From: Megascapheus bottae
Lineage: Eukaryota > Chordata > Mammalia > Rodentia > Geomyidae
Length of the DNA: 64,000 nt
Assembly (NCBI GenBank): GCA_024803745.1
Contig: JANJXV010000004.1
Span: 44,270,858-44,334,857, forward strand
Direction of reading: 5' to 3'
The notes below the pieces were generated by a model. The model was not told where the DNA came from. It saw only the letters and a program-made list of their open reading frames with translations, and made no database searches. Both the position numbers and the translations under genes were made by a program. Shown here one piece after another: positions 49,444-59,648 of this stretch; position 1 is the first letter of the stretch, and every line of letters begins with the position of its first letter.

Positions 49444-49558
49444 CAAATCTTAACACATGTGTGGTTCCTTGAGAATATCCAATCCACAGGACACAGAGCA
49501 GGAGTTGAAGGGAGCGCCTGAAGACTGGATGACTTAGAATCGGGGGAGAAATCTTCAT
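49444..49558 (-). CDS. GRIK2: GRIK2 (GluK2 kainate receptor subunit), first coding segment
   Basis: This is the N-terminal coding part of a kainate-type ionotropic glutamate receptor subunit. GluK2 forms tetrameric glutamate-gated cation channels in neuronal membranes. The ATG at 49558 opens 38 codons plus one base, then a GTAAGA splice donor follows (GT at 49443-49442), so the exon ends in phase 1 inside a Gly codon. The peptide starts [15 protein letters not shown] and contains [12 protein letters not shown] then TTHVLRF. As I recall it, this matches mammalian GluK2 nearly residue for residue. GluK1 and GluK3 have different leaders. Residues 1-31 look like a signal peptide: Arg14-Arg15, a hydrophobic core at about 17-27, and a cleavage site after the Gly of SQG. 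The ATG has A at -3. The frame stays open upstream as far as a GTG at 49678, but homology puts the start at 49558. The ligand-binding and channel parts lie in exons outside the window. Assignment is strong from sequence memory. Confidence 0.93.
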
Positions 49559-49674
49559 GGTGTTCCCGTGCCTACCCGCGCGCGGCACCCGCTTCCCCGG
49601 TCGAGCGTTGGGCAGGCGGTCAGGGCGAGGGAGGAGGATGCGTCGTCGGAGTGAGTGGCCGCCGGCAGACAGGA

Positions 49675-49683
49675 TCACGGCAT
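49675..49683 (-). other. minimal upstream ORF 2 (ATG CCG TGA)
   Basis: A three-codon start-Pro-stop frame lies just downstream of the 17-codon upstream ORF and 125 bases before the GluK2 ATG. Its -3 base is A (ACCATGC), a fair Kozak context. Such minimal frames can pause ribosomes or reset scanning. No translation evidence is available here. Confidence 0.4.
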
Positions 49684-49685
49684 GG

Positions 49686-49739
49686 TCACAGACGGAGGCA
49701 GGAATCTCCGTTTCCCCAACCCATTAGCAATCGCTGCAT
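49686..49739 (-). other. upstream ORF 1 in GRIK2 5' UTR (17 codons)
   Basis: In the 5' part of the start-codon exon, an ATG at 49739 opens a 17-codon frame ([17 protein letters not shown]) that stops with TGA at 49686-49688. It is out of frame with the GluK2 start, 181 bases downstream. It has a purine at -3 (AGCATGC), so scanning ribosomes could use it. It would act only in transcripts that include this exon from 49778. Confidence 0.5.
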
Positions 49740-50202
49740 GCTCTTCAAGTCACTGCTGCGCCAAGGAGCCAGCTTCCACTGCAAGGGATGGCGGGACATC
49801 CATGTTAGTCCGGGAGCATCCGGGAGGATCCGGCACGAACACCCACCACGTCCGGCCACGCGAGCCTGGGGGGAGCAAAGCCGGAGGAAAATCAATAGGA
49901 AAATCCGACCTCGGAACCTTCCCCCCCCCAACACACACACACCACCCCAACCAGATGCTGTGGGCTCAGGAGCGACCGTCACCGCACAAAAGACGCTCTG
50001 CTCAGAGAAGAATAAAATAAAATAAAGGAGGAGGGGGGGAGGTAGCCAGGCCCTGTTCTTACTGCACTGCTACACAGCTTCTGACGTGAAGCCAAGATTA
50101 ACTGAGAAAAATTGAGATAGCTTGTCTCTGGAGGCTGCCTGCCAGTGAGAGTCCCAATATCTCTTATGCAACCAATCTGACAGCCCGCCTGGAGTCGCTC
50201 AA

Positions 50203-50352
50203 AAATGAAGAAGAGGAAGAAGAAGAGGAGGAGGAGGAGAAGGAGGAGGAGGAAGAAGAAAAAGACGAAGAAGACGAAGACGAAGAAGAAAGAAGAAGAA
50301 GAAGAAGAAGAAGAAGAAGAAGAAGAAGAAGAAGAAGAAGAAGAAGAAGACG
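50203..50352 (+). repeat. polypurine GAA/GAG/GAC tract
   Basis: About 150 bases of almost pure purine run on the plus strand. They are mainly GAA and GAG triplets with a few GAC units, ending in a pure GAA run of about 60 bases. It lies about 430 bases upstream of the coding exon's acceptor on the minus strand. Confidence 0.95.
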
Positions 50353-53254
50353 ACAAGAAGAGAATTATGTACATGATGGAAGTTGCTTTGATTTTTCTGT
50401 AAGAACCCGTTAGAGAGCTAGACTGATACATGCAAGCAGAAGCCTTACAAACAACAGCTGGATTTTAATAAATGACCAGCAAAGTCAAAGTCATTCTGCT
50501 CAGGAGTTGTACAAAAGGCAGTGTTCCAAGACAGGAGGTTTTCTGTAAGTTTAACTTGCCCTTAAGTTAAAAAGTATATAACTTATACGATTCTTTACTA
50601 CTATCTTAACTTGGAAAGAATACCGAGTAATGCAATTAGAGAGGAAAACTTGGTTTTTCAGAACTTGAGTCGAGCATCCATTGCTACCCAAGTGCAAAGA
50701 GAAATTTCTGCAAGATTTTCAGAGAGAAAATGCTGACTTAAAAGGAAAGGATCTTGCATTCACCCCCTTATTAGCTCATCTGAAATATTTCTGAATATTT
50801 AAAAGATACTCATATTTGAAGTGGTACAGCAAACTCGGAAGGTCTCTTATGCCTTAGCTGCTTCACATAGTGTTGGGATTTTTTCAATATTTTTGTTTTG
50901 AAGAGTGGGATATCATAGCTTTCTCTGAAAATATCATTTGCTGAATTTCTGATGAGAATATGTAGAATCCCCTCTCAGGGACTGCACACAAGTAACAATT
51001 TATTCAAGATGAAAAAAGGTCTGGAAATATACTTAGGTTTTAAGATAAATATTTTATTATTGAAATAGTCCATAGAATCAAATTATTCAAAAATCCAATA
51101 ATAGCATTATTTACATTAGTAATTCAAACTAACACATTTAGCAATAAATGTATCACCGTGAACATGTTTAGCTGACTAAGTTGCACAAAAGACATACTAT
51201 GGAACATATTTTTTACAATTAATCACATTTTCATAACCAAATAAAAGGGCTTGGGTTAAACTTAAAAAAAAACTACTTAAGATTATGCCTAATTGAAGTG
51301 TCCAATTTTAAATAAGGACATAAACATATTTAAGTCTTGCTATGTTTCTTTCAAATACCTCGAAAATGCAGAAATGTGTTCATTCAATCATTGTGATGTT
51401 TTCTAATCAATACTTTGCAAGAGATTCTAGAAAGCTGATTTGGAGAAAAAACTACATTTTTACATTTTTTTTGCAAAGGTATAAGTGTCATTTATCTTTT
51501 TTTTTAAGATGGAGGCATAACCAAAATGTCAAAAACAAACTCCATGAGTGGCTAGTTCTGCAGCCTTGCAAGCAATTCAATCAAATAATCTGTCTGTTGG
51601 AGCACTTTAAAAGGAACACCTAGGGCTAAAAACAAGGGTATCTAGCGACTCCTTCAGTCCATATTTAAAACATCTCTTGCAAAACTTGCATAGCCCAACA
51701 TGCTCTATCTTATATCTGCTGTCTCATTTATTCCATCCTATTTGTTCTTTTCTTTCATCCTGTCAGAGATAATGACTTCCAAGACAAAAAATAAATATTC
51801 TTAGTTGTTTTTTCATCTCCCAATATAACTGATATCTACTATTTTAAATTAGTATGTCCTATTGTGGTTAATTGAAAGATTGTTTTGCAGTGTAGTTGGC
51901 ATTTAGTAGAATCTGAGAAAAAAATATACTACAACTCCTTGTTCATGTATTCTGTTACTACAATGGCATTAGCATAACAGATTTAGTACACCTACTTAAA
52001 ACTGGTATTCTCAATTAGTTTGTGTGGGGTCATTTGTTGTATGTCTAATGGAAAAAAGTGAAAGAACAAGCTTCCAGGTTCATGAAATCCATACAATACT
52101 AACAGAAAAAAAAGCCTACCATACATTCTTCTTACTACTTAATTATTCCCCCCCAAAATCAGTTTTACACATATTTTACCTTTTGTTCATTTAAGTCCAT
52201 CAATGAAGTTGAAAAGCTTAAACACTGCAGTGATCAACTCCACCTGTCCAAATGAACTTTAGCAAGACCTAGAGACAGAACCTATCTTCAGGACCTTGGA
52301 CAGCACTCCAGGCATCTATTTATTTTGAGGTTGTCATTGAAAATAGCACAATGCATTGTAATATGCCATTTGGAATGACAATGTGCATGCTTCTATTACA
52401 GAGTCCAGGAATTTGAATTATTGCAGCATACACTGTCAGGAGGACAATGTTGTCAACTGTGGTGAGTGTATTTCTCAGTCTGAATAACAGGATTGCTTGA
52501 ACCTATCCAGATGTGCTAGCTGTTATCCCATTTCTAAACATATGACTACAAAGGCCACTCACATATTCTGGGAGACGCCCCTCATGAGCAGTTCACTCAC
52601 TGCTTGTTTTCAATACAAAAAATATTCTGAAGGATTACACAGAAATGCAGATAATGAAACAAGCTGTCAGAATTCAGTGGCTAAAGACATTTCTAAAATG
52701 TACGATTAGTTATCACTTTTAATTCTCCACCTCCAGATTTCCATCTGTTGTGAGGGTAATAAGATTAATTGCCACTTTCTTCCTCAACTTCACTCCTTCC
52801 CCAGAGCAATACCAGCAAAGCTAAAAAAAAAAATTGACTTCTCCAAGACAACATAATGATTTGGTGGTATGGGAGATGTCCTATTGTCTGGGTATTTTGA
52901 AATTATCACAAGTTATTCCCCAATATGAAAAGTATAATAATAGTCCTGAGTCTATATGAAGGATTAATGGTCATTATATACTATTTACACTGACCACACT
53001 TAACCAGTTTGGTGACAGTATTGTAATTTGTTCCTTTTATAAAAGAAAAAACTGCTACAACTGGATGACAGATGATGGCTCGTATTTAGTAACAGTGAGA
53101 TTTTCTATACTTTGTCCTTCGGTCTCATTTGCTTTATTATCAGTTTAACTACATGGCAATCTCTATTGGTAAGAGCTATCAGTATGTGGGTTCCAAGGTC
53201 AAAGCTGAGATTTTTTTTTTTTTTAAAAAAGGAAAGACTGCGCGCAAACACACA

Positions 53255-53292
<38 letters not shown>

Positions 53293-54621
53293 GAGGCTTG
53301 TGGGGGGAGGTAGTTGTGGCTAGAAACCTTGAAAAAAATACCACAGAAGCCTATGACAAATAATGAATTAAAATGCACATATATCCATGCAAAAATCCCT
53401 ACAGCAGTGTATTTTCTCTATCTTTTGCTGTATTTTTTTGTATTTGCTGACACTAATGACCTCTTATTCTTGGGCAATATTACTTGAGAAGCAATTTTAG
53501 TTTCCTATTCTCCTGGTGAAAATGAATCTTATTCTAGTTAGCTGCCACCTGCTGGGGCATGAACAAATGTGTAATAATCCTGATAGAACAACATTTAAAA
53601 AGACAATGCCTATACCTTTTTTTTCTGGAAACAGGAAATGTTATATCTAGCTCTATATATCCATATATATATATCAGAACAACCTGAATTTTAACAATAT
53701 TCCTAAGGTTTTTTCATGTGATATGTATATTTAAGTTTGTGGGGTTTTTATCCACATGGAAATCATTCCTAAAGATTCTACTTTACTTTGTACGGGAGTT
53801 CTGCTGTTATGAGATCTTCTGGAAAACCTCATCTGATAGTAACACTTAACCTACTCCTTCATGCAAATGACCAGTTGTATTGTGGTGTAAAAGTAAACAG
53901 TTTGTTTTCACATGGCATTGCAAAGGCCAAAGAATAAAGTGAGAACTAAGGTTAGTGAGACTACTTGTATACTTGCATACTTGTCCTTCAGTTTCCCTTA
54001 TCTGCAATACTATGCTATCACATTCTCATCTATGCTACTGACATTCTGCTGCATTGATGGTTAATGGCATTTCAAATGGCAATTCATGTTTAAATGCCAA
54101 AGAGATATGCATCATAATTAAGAGTTGGAAGTGGAGTAGACTTGCATAGCCTAAAATCCTTTCGAAAAAATTCAGAACGTGCGATCTTGGACGGTCTTGA
54201 ATAAGAGAAAATAAACAGGACTTGTAGGCATCCTTCATTTGTTTACCACCTTCCCCAGGTGCAGTTCAACTTGTTTCACTCATAAATAAGGAAAGGACAC
54301 CGGATAAGCGGTGGATAAGCAGCCCTTGGTAGTTACAGAGATGCGTTCTACAAAGTTGTAAAGCAATGAACTAAGAAAAGTCAAGCCCGAAATAAGATTG
54401 CTTATCTGCCGGCTACTAACCCACAGACTAAAACTCAAATGAATCAAGCACCCAGTGCGCAATGAAAATAATCATTGATCTAGAAGACAGCTTCTGATGT
54501 CAGAATACTTACAGTATGAAGAAATGACAGAAGGTAATCTGTGCGTTACCAAGAGGTTCTGAGTAGTGAGTGAGTTTCCTAATACTCTTTCCTATTCTTG
54601 GATCAGTCTTGGTAGTTTAAC
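50353..54621. other. 5' UTR intron body, repeat-poor
   Basis: No SINE or L1 recognised over about 4 kb, unlike the rest of the window. This may reflect regulatory constraint near the promoter. Confidence 0.5.
53249..53290 (+). repeat. (AC)n microsatellite
   Basis: ACACAGACACAC... with about 18 units. It is preceded by a T run and A run (53210-53230). Confidence 0.93.

Positions 54622-54700
<79 letters not shown>
54622..54700 (+). repeat. (CT)n microsatellite
   Basis: About 39 uninterrupted CT units are followed by AATATATGG. It lies at the intronic edge of CpG island B. Confidence 0.97.
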
Positions 54701-54703
<3 letters not shown>

Positions 54704-55275
54704 ATATGGTTAGTTAAAAAGTTGTGGGCATTTAAGATCCTCTGCAGAAGCATTCTGTCTTCTTTACCCTGAATGGGATGCCCGCCGGAGTTTGGGGTTG
54801 ATTTGTTTTTAGCAGCTCAGAATCCAGAGGTGAGAAAACTAAGGCTCGGGGTTCCCGGGAGGACGGACGGGCGGCCAGACAGAAAGCAGGACGAGGGTGG
54901 GGGTTCCTCAGACCCGCAGGCGCGTGGAGACACACAGCTTCTGGCCCTCTGCTCCCGGTCAGTGGCGGAGGCCACTTCCCGACACGTCCTCTCCTGGCGT
55001 TCTTCTCCGCGGGCCGGGAATGGAGGGAGCCGGCGGCGGGGTGGCAGGGCTGGCGAGCGCGGGGTCCGGGCGCGGGGTCCAGCGGGTGCCTGGGGCGCCC
55101 GGGGCCGGGCGCGCCCCGCTCGCCCTCCTCCTCCTCCTTCTCCTCCTCCTCTGCCTTCTTGCGGGCGGCCGGCCGGCGGAACACGCTGCGCGCCCACCCG
55201 CGATCTCCCCGCGCCCCGCGAGTTCCCACACCCCGGGGGCCGGAGCCGGCCGGCCAGCACGGGGGAAGTCCTTAC

Positions 55276-55515
55276 CTGGAGCTGCGGGGAGGTTGGGGCG
55301 GGTGGGGGGGACGCGGGTGGGCCTGCCGCCCTCCCGGGGTGGGGGGCACTGCGGCGCGCGGGAGGAGGTCGGTCCGGGTGGTGTTCTCGGGGGGCTCCGA
55401 AGACCGAGCCACGCAAGCCGCCGGCGCCGAGCGCGAGTGACGGCGGGCGGGCGGGTGGCGGGGAGGACGGAGACCGCCGGGCGGCGGCGGCGGCGGCGGC
55501 AGGGACAGACACGCC
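55276..55515 (-). other. GRIK2: inferred non-coding first exon of GRIK2 (5' end uncertain)
   Basis: On the minus strand a textbook donor, CAG|GTAAGG, falls with its GT at 55275-55274, in the middle of a CpG island. The sequence just before it is GC-rich and has no clear long reading frame tied to GRIK2, as expected for 5' UTR. Joined to the acceptor at 49779 it gives an intron of 5,497 bases. From memory, human GRIK2 has an annotated transcript start roughly 5 kb upstream of the main one, which fits this spacing. The upstream limit of about 55515 is a guess, set about 30 bases downstream of a TTTAAA motif at 55543-55548. Confidence 0.55.
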
Positions 55516-55640
55516 TCCTGGCGGGGGTTCCGGGGCGCCTGCTTTAAAGGCGCCGCGCTCCTTTCCCGCGGCGGGGACTCACTCCTGCCCACGCGGGGCC
55601 GCCCGGCCTCCGCGACCGCTTCCCGGGGAAAAAAAAAATA
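55440..55640 (-). promoter_or_regulatory. GRIK2: GRIK2 core promoter region (inferred)
   Basis: The segment is very GC-rich. It has repeated GGGCGG-type Sp1 boxes around 55444-55460, a short CGG/GGC triplet run at about 55480-55500, and a TATA-like TTTAAA at 55543-55548 lying between GCGCC blocks. It sits just upstream, on the minus strand, of the inferred first exon. Promoter identity is inferred from composition and position only. Confidence 0.5.
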
Positions 55641-55655
55641 TATATATATATATAT

Positions 55656-55743
<88 letters not shown>

Positions 55744-55747
55744 ATCC
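55629..55747 (+). repeat. A-rich/(TA)n then (AG)n microsatellite
   Basis: A short A run and (TA)n (55629-55655) lead into about 40 AG units (55657-55739), then AATATATCC. On the GRIK2 strand this reads CT and lies just upstream of the inferred promoter. Confidence 0.97.
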
Positions 55748-57624
55748 AGGCGCCGCCACACTTGTAGCCAAGTGCAGCAATGGGGAGGGACTGAGGTTGG
55801 AGAGGGGACTGGGGCCCCCTGATGCTCTCTTCCGAGGGTGGATTAGTCGGTCGAGCCAAGGTGGGGGTGGAGGGGAGGTAACGGAGGTGGGGGGGGGATT
55901 TCCTGGCCCTGGGAGGCCGCTACTACACCTACCCGGAAACCCTAGCACGTTTGGTTCTGGGTGCTGATGGCTTTCGTACCTCTCCGAAACCATAGCAACG
56001 CAACTTCTTCGCCGCCGCCGGGGCTTAGGGAGCAGCTGGCGGTCTCCGAAGTGACCCTCCCTGTACAACCGCGATTGCTTTTGGAGGTCTGGGTGAAAGA
56101 AGTACACCTGCGCACTGCCCCACCCCCACCCCCAATCCCTGTCCTCCCCTCGGGGCCACCGATGAGTGGTTCTGGAACTCAGACACACACTCGGGGATGT
56201 CGAGGCGCTCCCCTCCCTGCCTCAGATACTGCCCACGAATGCCTGGGGAAGAGTCAGGCCCCTTAATCCCCACTCCTCATTAAGCCCCTAACTCTCAGCT
56301 TTGCAGAGGGCCCTGGGAGGGAGGGGGGATTTGAGACCCAGTGGTTACTAGAACACTAGAACGAGAAGTCGAAGTCTCAAAGGTGGAGGAAAGGAGTCTT
56401 AGGAGCAGCTGAGCCGGGCATATACAGTGCTTTGCTTGGATTTTGTTTTTCTTTAAGGCCAGAGATGGGGAGAGATACTCGAGGCCCCAATCTTGCCAGA
56501 GCTCCACTTCTAGGATGGGTCTGGTCTGGTGACTGGCTTGCCCCTCCACCCCCAGCTTCTCTGTGTGAGTGTGGGGGTGAACGATTAGCTTCTGCAAACA
56601 ATCTCGGATTTCCTCTCCTCTGGGTCAGAAAAGTCAACACCTACTCAATATGGGTTCTATTGTATCCCCAGCCCTACAATATAAACTAGAGCAGAGACTT
56701 CGCGGGTTTCCCCAGTCAGTTAGTGGGCTGCTACTGGCAAGGAGTGGTAAAAGCCAGAGTGGGAACAGCCAGGCATCTGGAGACACCTTTCCCACCGTCT
56801 GTACCAGGCTGGAGGCAGGTAGGGGGAAGAGGCTTCTTTAGAAGCCCAGGTAGCCGCAATTCCCATTCAGTCCACAAAAGACCCCCGGCAGCAGTTGTCT
56901 GGGCTGGCCAGGGGCATTGTCCTTTAGCTGCCTCAGCCCCCAGAGAGGTAAGTCTTCCTGGATCCTGGCGCAAGAACTGCCACCCTTCACACCCTGGGGC
57001 AATTGACCTACTCTGGCTCAGAAGCTCACAAACTCCCTTCCACCAACATCACCAGTCCCCAACCCATCTCCAAAACCATCCAGTGCTCCCTGAGCCACTC
57101 CCGCGTGTCTAATGTGCCTGCCTGGGTGTGGACAGCCTGGCTTAGTTGAAGGGGAGAGGAGACTGGCCGTGGAGAGCCCCAGTCACCGTTTAAAAATCCC
57201 CGGGGGGATGGAGATTGGGGGATGGCTGGGAGGTTCCAGTAATTAAGTCAACAGCAGCCCTGTTGTAAGGAGAAACTAAATTGTCAATGAGTCCTTTGTG
57301 CGTCCTGGAGCGGGTGGCACAGACGCGTGACTGACTCTGGGCGCCTGGGCTCCAGCTGCTGTGACCTGCAACCTAATGGGTCCTCCAAGCACAGTCCAGT
57401 TTGGGCCAGGCTCGGGAAAATGCCCTATTCAAGTTCCATTTCCCTCGTGGGAGTAATGAAGACAACTTGTCTTCTAGCCAAGGCCACTCTCTGTGGCATC
57501 AGAATGCCCTGCCCCTTCCAAGAGGGCGGAGTCCAGAGATGGTCTCCTGAAGAAGATTCAGGTCTGTTTTATAGTAATCTGAGAGTGTAGAACAAGGAAC
57601 CTATCGATTTTACTTTTTTTTAGT
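55748..57624. other. upstream flank of GRIK2, GC-moderate
   Basis: No transposon recognised. It contains a plus-strand AGAG|GTAAGT donor-like site at 56948 and a repeat-free block at 57200-57320. Confidence 0.5.
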
Positions 57625-57680
57625 GTCTATGATAAGGCCTGACATGTAGTATGTGCCAAATAAAAAAATGAATGGTAAAA
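57625..57680 (+). mobile_element. L2/MIR terminal fragment
   Basis: GGCCTGACATGTAGTATGTGC then AATAAAAAAATGAATG resembles the usual 'GCCTGGCACATAGTAGGTGC...AATGAATG' end. Confidence 0.5.
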
Positions 57681-58559
57681 TTACTGGGATCTGTCTTCAC
57701 CATTCACCGTGCTGTTCCCAGGCTCTTATCTATGTGGGGAGGAAAGAACATATAAAACGTTCTGTGTGTGATCTTAGAATCTACTTATGGGTCTCTACTG
57801 TAGAATAAACAACTCAGGCTCATTAAGAACTACGGAAAAGTTAAAGGTAAGGGGCCCAGATAAAAGCTGGTAGAAAAGTGGGACTGATCAAAATTATGCA
57901 TTTCCTTAAAGCAAAAGGTTATCCTGATTCAAATGAGAAAAGTAACAAAAGATTGTTAGACCAAACCTGTCCATTCAACCCTTCAAAAAGAAATGTCTCC
58001 AATACTAAAGAGACCTTTGTAAAAATTATCCTCAGGCTTTATGAAGTTAAAAATTTACAAAATCTGAATTCCCAGTTCCCTTTTAGGGGACAGCCAAGAA
58101 ACTTTGTCCACTCCATTCTTAGCCACACTAAGACCACCCTTCTAAATTGAAGAAGGCTGATCAGTCCCTTGGATAACAAAAGAAGCACCTCCCCATCCCT
58201 TTATCTTATGAAAGGGATTTTTAGAACATTATCAGCTGGGTTCCTGTCTCCCAGAGTGAAATGACATATGTGACTTCTCAAGTTTACTATCTATATTATG
58301 GCCTAGTTTGATTTAGTTGTGAAGAGAATTAGAATGCATTATTTGGGATCATTTCCACTGCCTTTACCTTAGAGGTAATAAAAAGTATCACTGAAGGAAT
58401 GACTTGCTCAGAGTGTGGCAGGATTGTTGCTGTTTTCTAGCTGTGCAGAGATGCATCTGGCTGCCTTCTGTCATCCCCTTTCAAAACTTAGGCTCATGTG
58501 AAGTTAGGATTAAAGGAAAGCTTTCATGGGGTGAAGAGGATCTTGCTAAGTCAGAGAAT

Positions 58560-58630
58560 GCTTGTGTAGTTTGCACAAAACATTGGGTTTAATTCCTAGT
58601 AGCACCAATAAGTAAATAAAAATAAATATA
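58560..58630 (+). mobile_element. ID-type SINE fragment
   Basis: TTGGGTTTAATTCCTAGTAGC is a worn B box, followed by an AAT/AAAT-rich tail. Confidence 0.5.
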
Positions 58631-58799
58631 TTTCTAAAATATTAAAGAAAAATACAAATGGAAATTCAAACTTCAAAGACATTCGAGTTCCGTAGACATT
58701 TCTTTCTCCTTCTTCCAGTTTAGCATATAATGAATAAAATGTGCATATTTCCTACAGACTCCAAGCTGGTGAGAGCTCCTAAGCCTCAGATCAAGAATC

Positions 58800-58890
58800 A
58801 TTGATCTGGGTCAATTATGTCATCTTACAGATGAGAAAATCTTGAACATACAAGATTTACTTAGAGTACCAGAGTGAGTTGTGGACAGTT
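58800..58890. mobile_element. ancient MIR-like repeat
   Basis: ATCTTACAGATGAGAAAATC then ATTTACTTAGAGTACCAGAG fits the MIR core pattern. Confidence 0.45.
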
Positions 58891-59079
58891 TTTGAAACGA
58901 AGTGTGCTGATTCTCAACTGGTCTTTTTAACTGCAATTGGATGTAGATTACAACGAAACATAAATAATTAACCACAGCATACTCTGTTCTCCTCCCAGAA
59001 AAAAGAAATGCTGTAATTTCTTGGAAGATGAGATCTATTATTCATTTCTGAAACCTACTGATACTAAGTGCATGCTATC

Positions 59080-59636
59080 TGTTAACATTTGGTTCTAGTG
59101 TTAGCAAAGCAAACAGTAGTGAACTGTTTACACAGATTTCTGCCCTCACTGAGCCTTTCTTTAGTTTTGAGATAGGAAGATAGATAATAAACAAGAAAAT
59201 ACGTAAGATATCAGACAATGCAGTGTTATGAGGCAAAATAAAACTGAGTAGTCATAATAGAGCATTTTGGAAAGACAGGTGTGAGAATGTGGACATTTAT
59301 GTAGATAGATGAATTGAGGTCTCTCATTCAGTGCTTGACTAATTGACATTTGAATAGTAACCTAAAGGAATTATAAAAACATTCTTGGGAGCTGGGAGAA
59401 ATAGAAAGTGGAAAGGTCTTAAAGTATAAAACCTCTGAAGAAGGGCAAAGAAGTAAATTCTCAAAATGAGAGAGAAAGCTGCTAGAAAATCCAATTAGAT
59501 GAGAAGAGAGGAAAACCAGACAAAAGCAGACTGTGAATAGAACCAGAACCGTGTCAGAAAAATGCTATAAGTGGTCAGATTATAAATTCCTTTTAATGCT
59601 AATCTGAAAAATTTGCAAATGGATCAAATGAAAAAC
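59080..59636. mobile_element. ancient mammalian LINE-like repeat, first part
   Basis: TTCTGCCCTCACTGAGCC, AGATAATAAACAAGAAAATA and later text match in order an old mammalian-wide repeat that I recall but cannot name with certainty. It resumes after a SINE at 59853. Confidence 0.45.
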
Positions 59637-59648
59637 TGGTTTTGGTTT

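Larger units (their letters stand above)
49444..49778 (-). other. GRIK2: GRIK2 exon with start codon (inferred exon 2)
   Basis: The exon's 3' end is the donor next to 49444. Its 5' end is inferred from a splice acceptor. Reading the minus strand, CCATCCCTTGCAG ends at 49779. A CTAAC branch-point motif has its A at 49805, 26 bases before the AG, which is ideal spacing. The exon would hold 220 bases of 5' UTR and 115 coding bases. Alternatively, transcription could start within this CpG island and the exon would then reach further upstream. Both forms may exist. The exon boundary is sequence-supported but not proven. Confidence 0.72.
48780..49980. promoter_or_regulatory. CpG island A, around GRIK2 first coding exon
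   Basis: A GC-rich stretch with many CpG dinucleotides spans the ATG-containing exon and about 650 bases of the following intron. It is likely an unmethylated 5' gene region and may hold its own transcription start. Several long open frames on both strands here are a product of the base composition, not separate genes. Confidence 0.85.
49779..55275 (-). other. GRIK2: inferred GRIK2 intron 1 (5' UTR intron)
   Basis: The intron is bounded by GTAAGG at 55275 and by CTAAC plus CCCTTGCAG at 49779, reading the minus strand. It contains a long GAA/GAG purine tract near its 3' end, an AC microsatellite at 53.2 kb and a CT tract at 54.6 kb. Otherwise it is single-copy-looking AT-rich sequence. Its existence depends on the inferred first exon. 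Confidence 0.55.
54800..55640. promoter_or_regulatory. CpG island B
   Basis: CpG dinucleotides are dense here, in sharp contrast to the AT-rich flanks. The island is framed by the (CT)n tract at 54622-54700 and the AT/(AG)n tract at 55629-55739. It contains the inferred first exon and promoter of GRIK2. It may be bidirectional. Confidence 0.85.

Noticed and set aside
49444..49558. Assignment to GRIK1 or GRIK3 instead of GRIK2
   Set aside because: The leaders of those paralogues, as I recall them, differ strongly. WIGYSQG followed by TTHVLRFG is characteristic of GluK2.
50205..50402. Glu/Lys/Arg-rich open frame
   Set aside because: It is just the translated GAA/GAG purine tract.
54817..55512. 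231-codon minus-strand open frame in CpG island B
   Set aside because: Same composition effect. It overlaps the inferred non-coding exon and would cross the GTAAGG donor.
54773..55657. 294-codon plus-strand open frame in CpG island B
   Set aside because: Extreme GC content removes stop codons. Several frames on both strands are open at once, the protein is low-complexity Gly/Arg/Pro/Ala, and its end runs into the TA tract.
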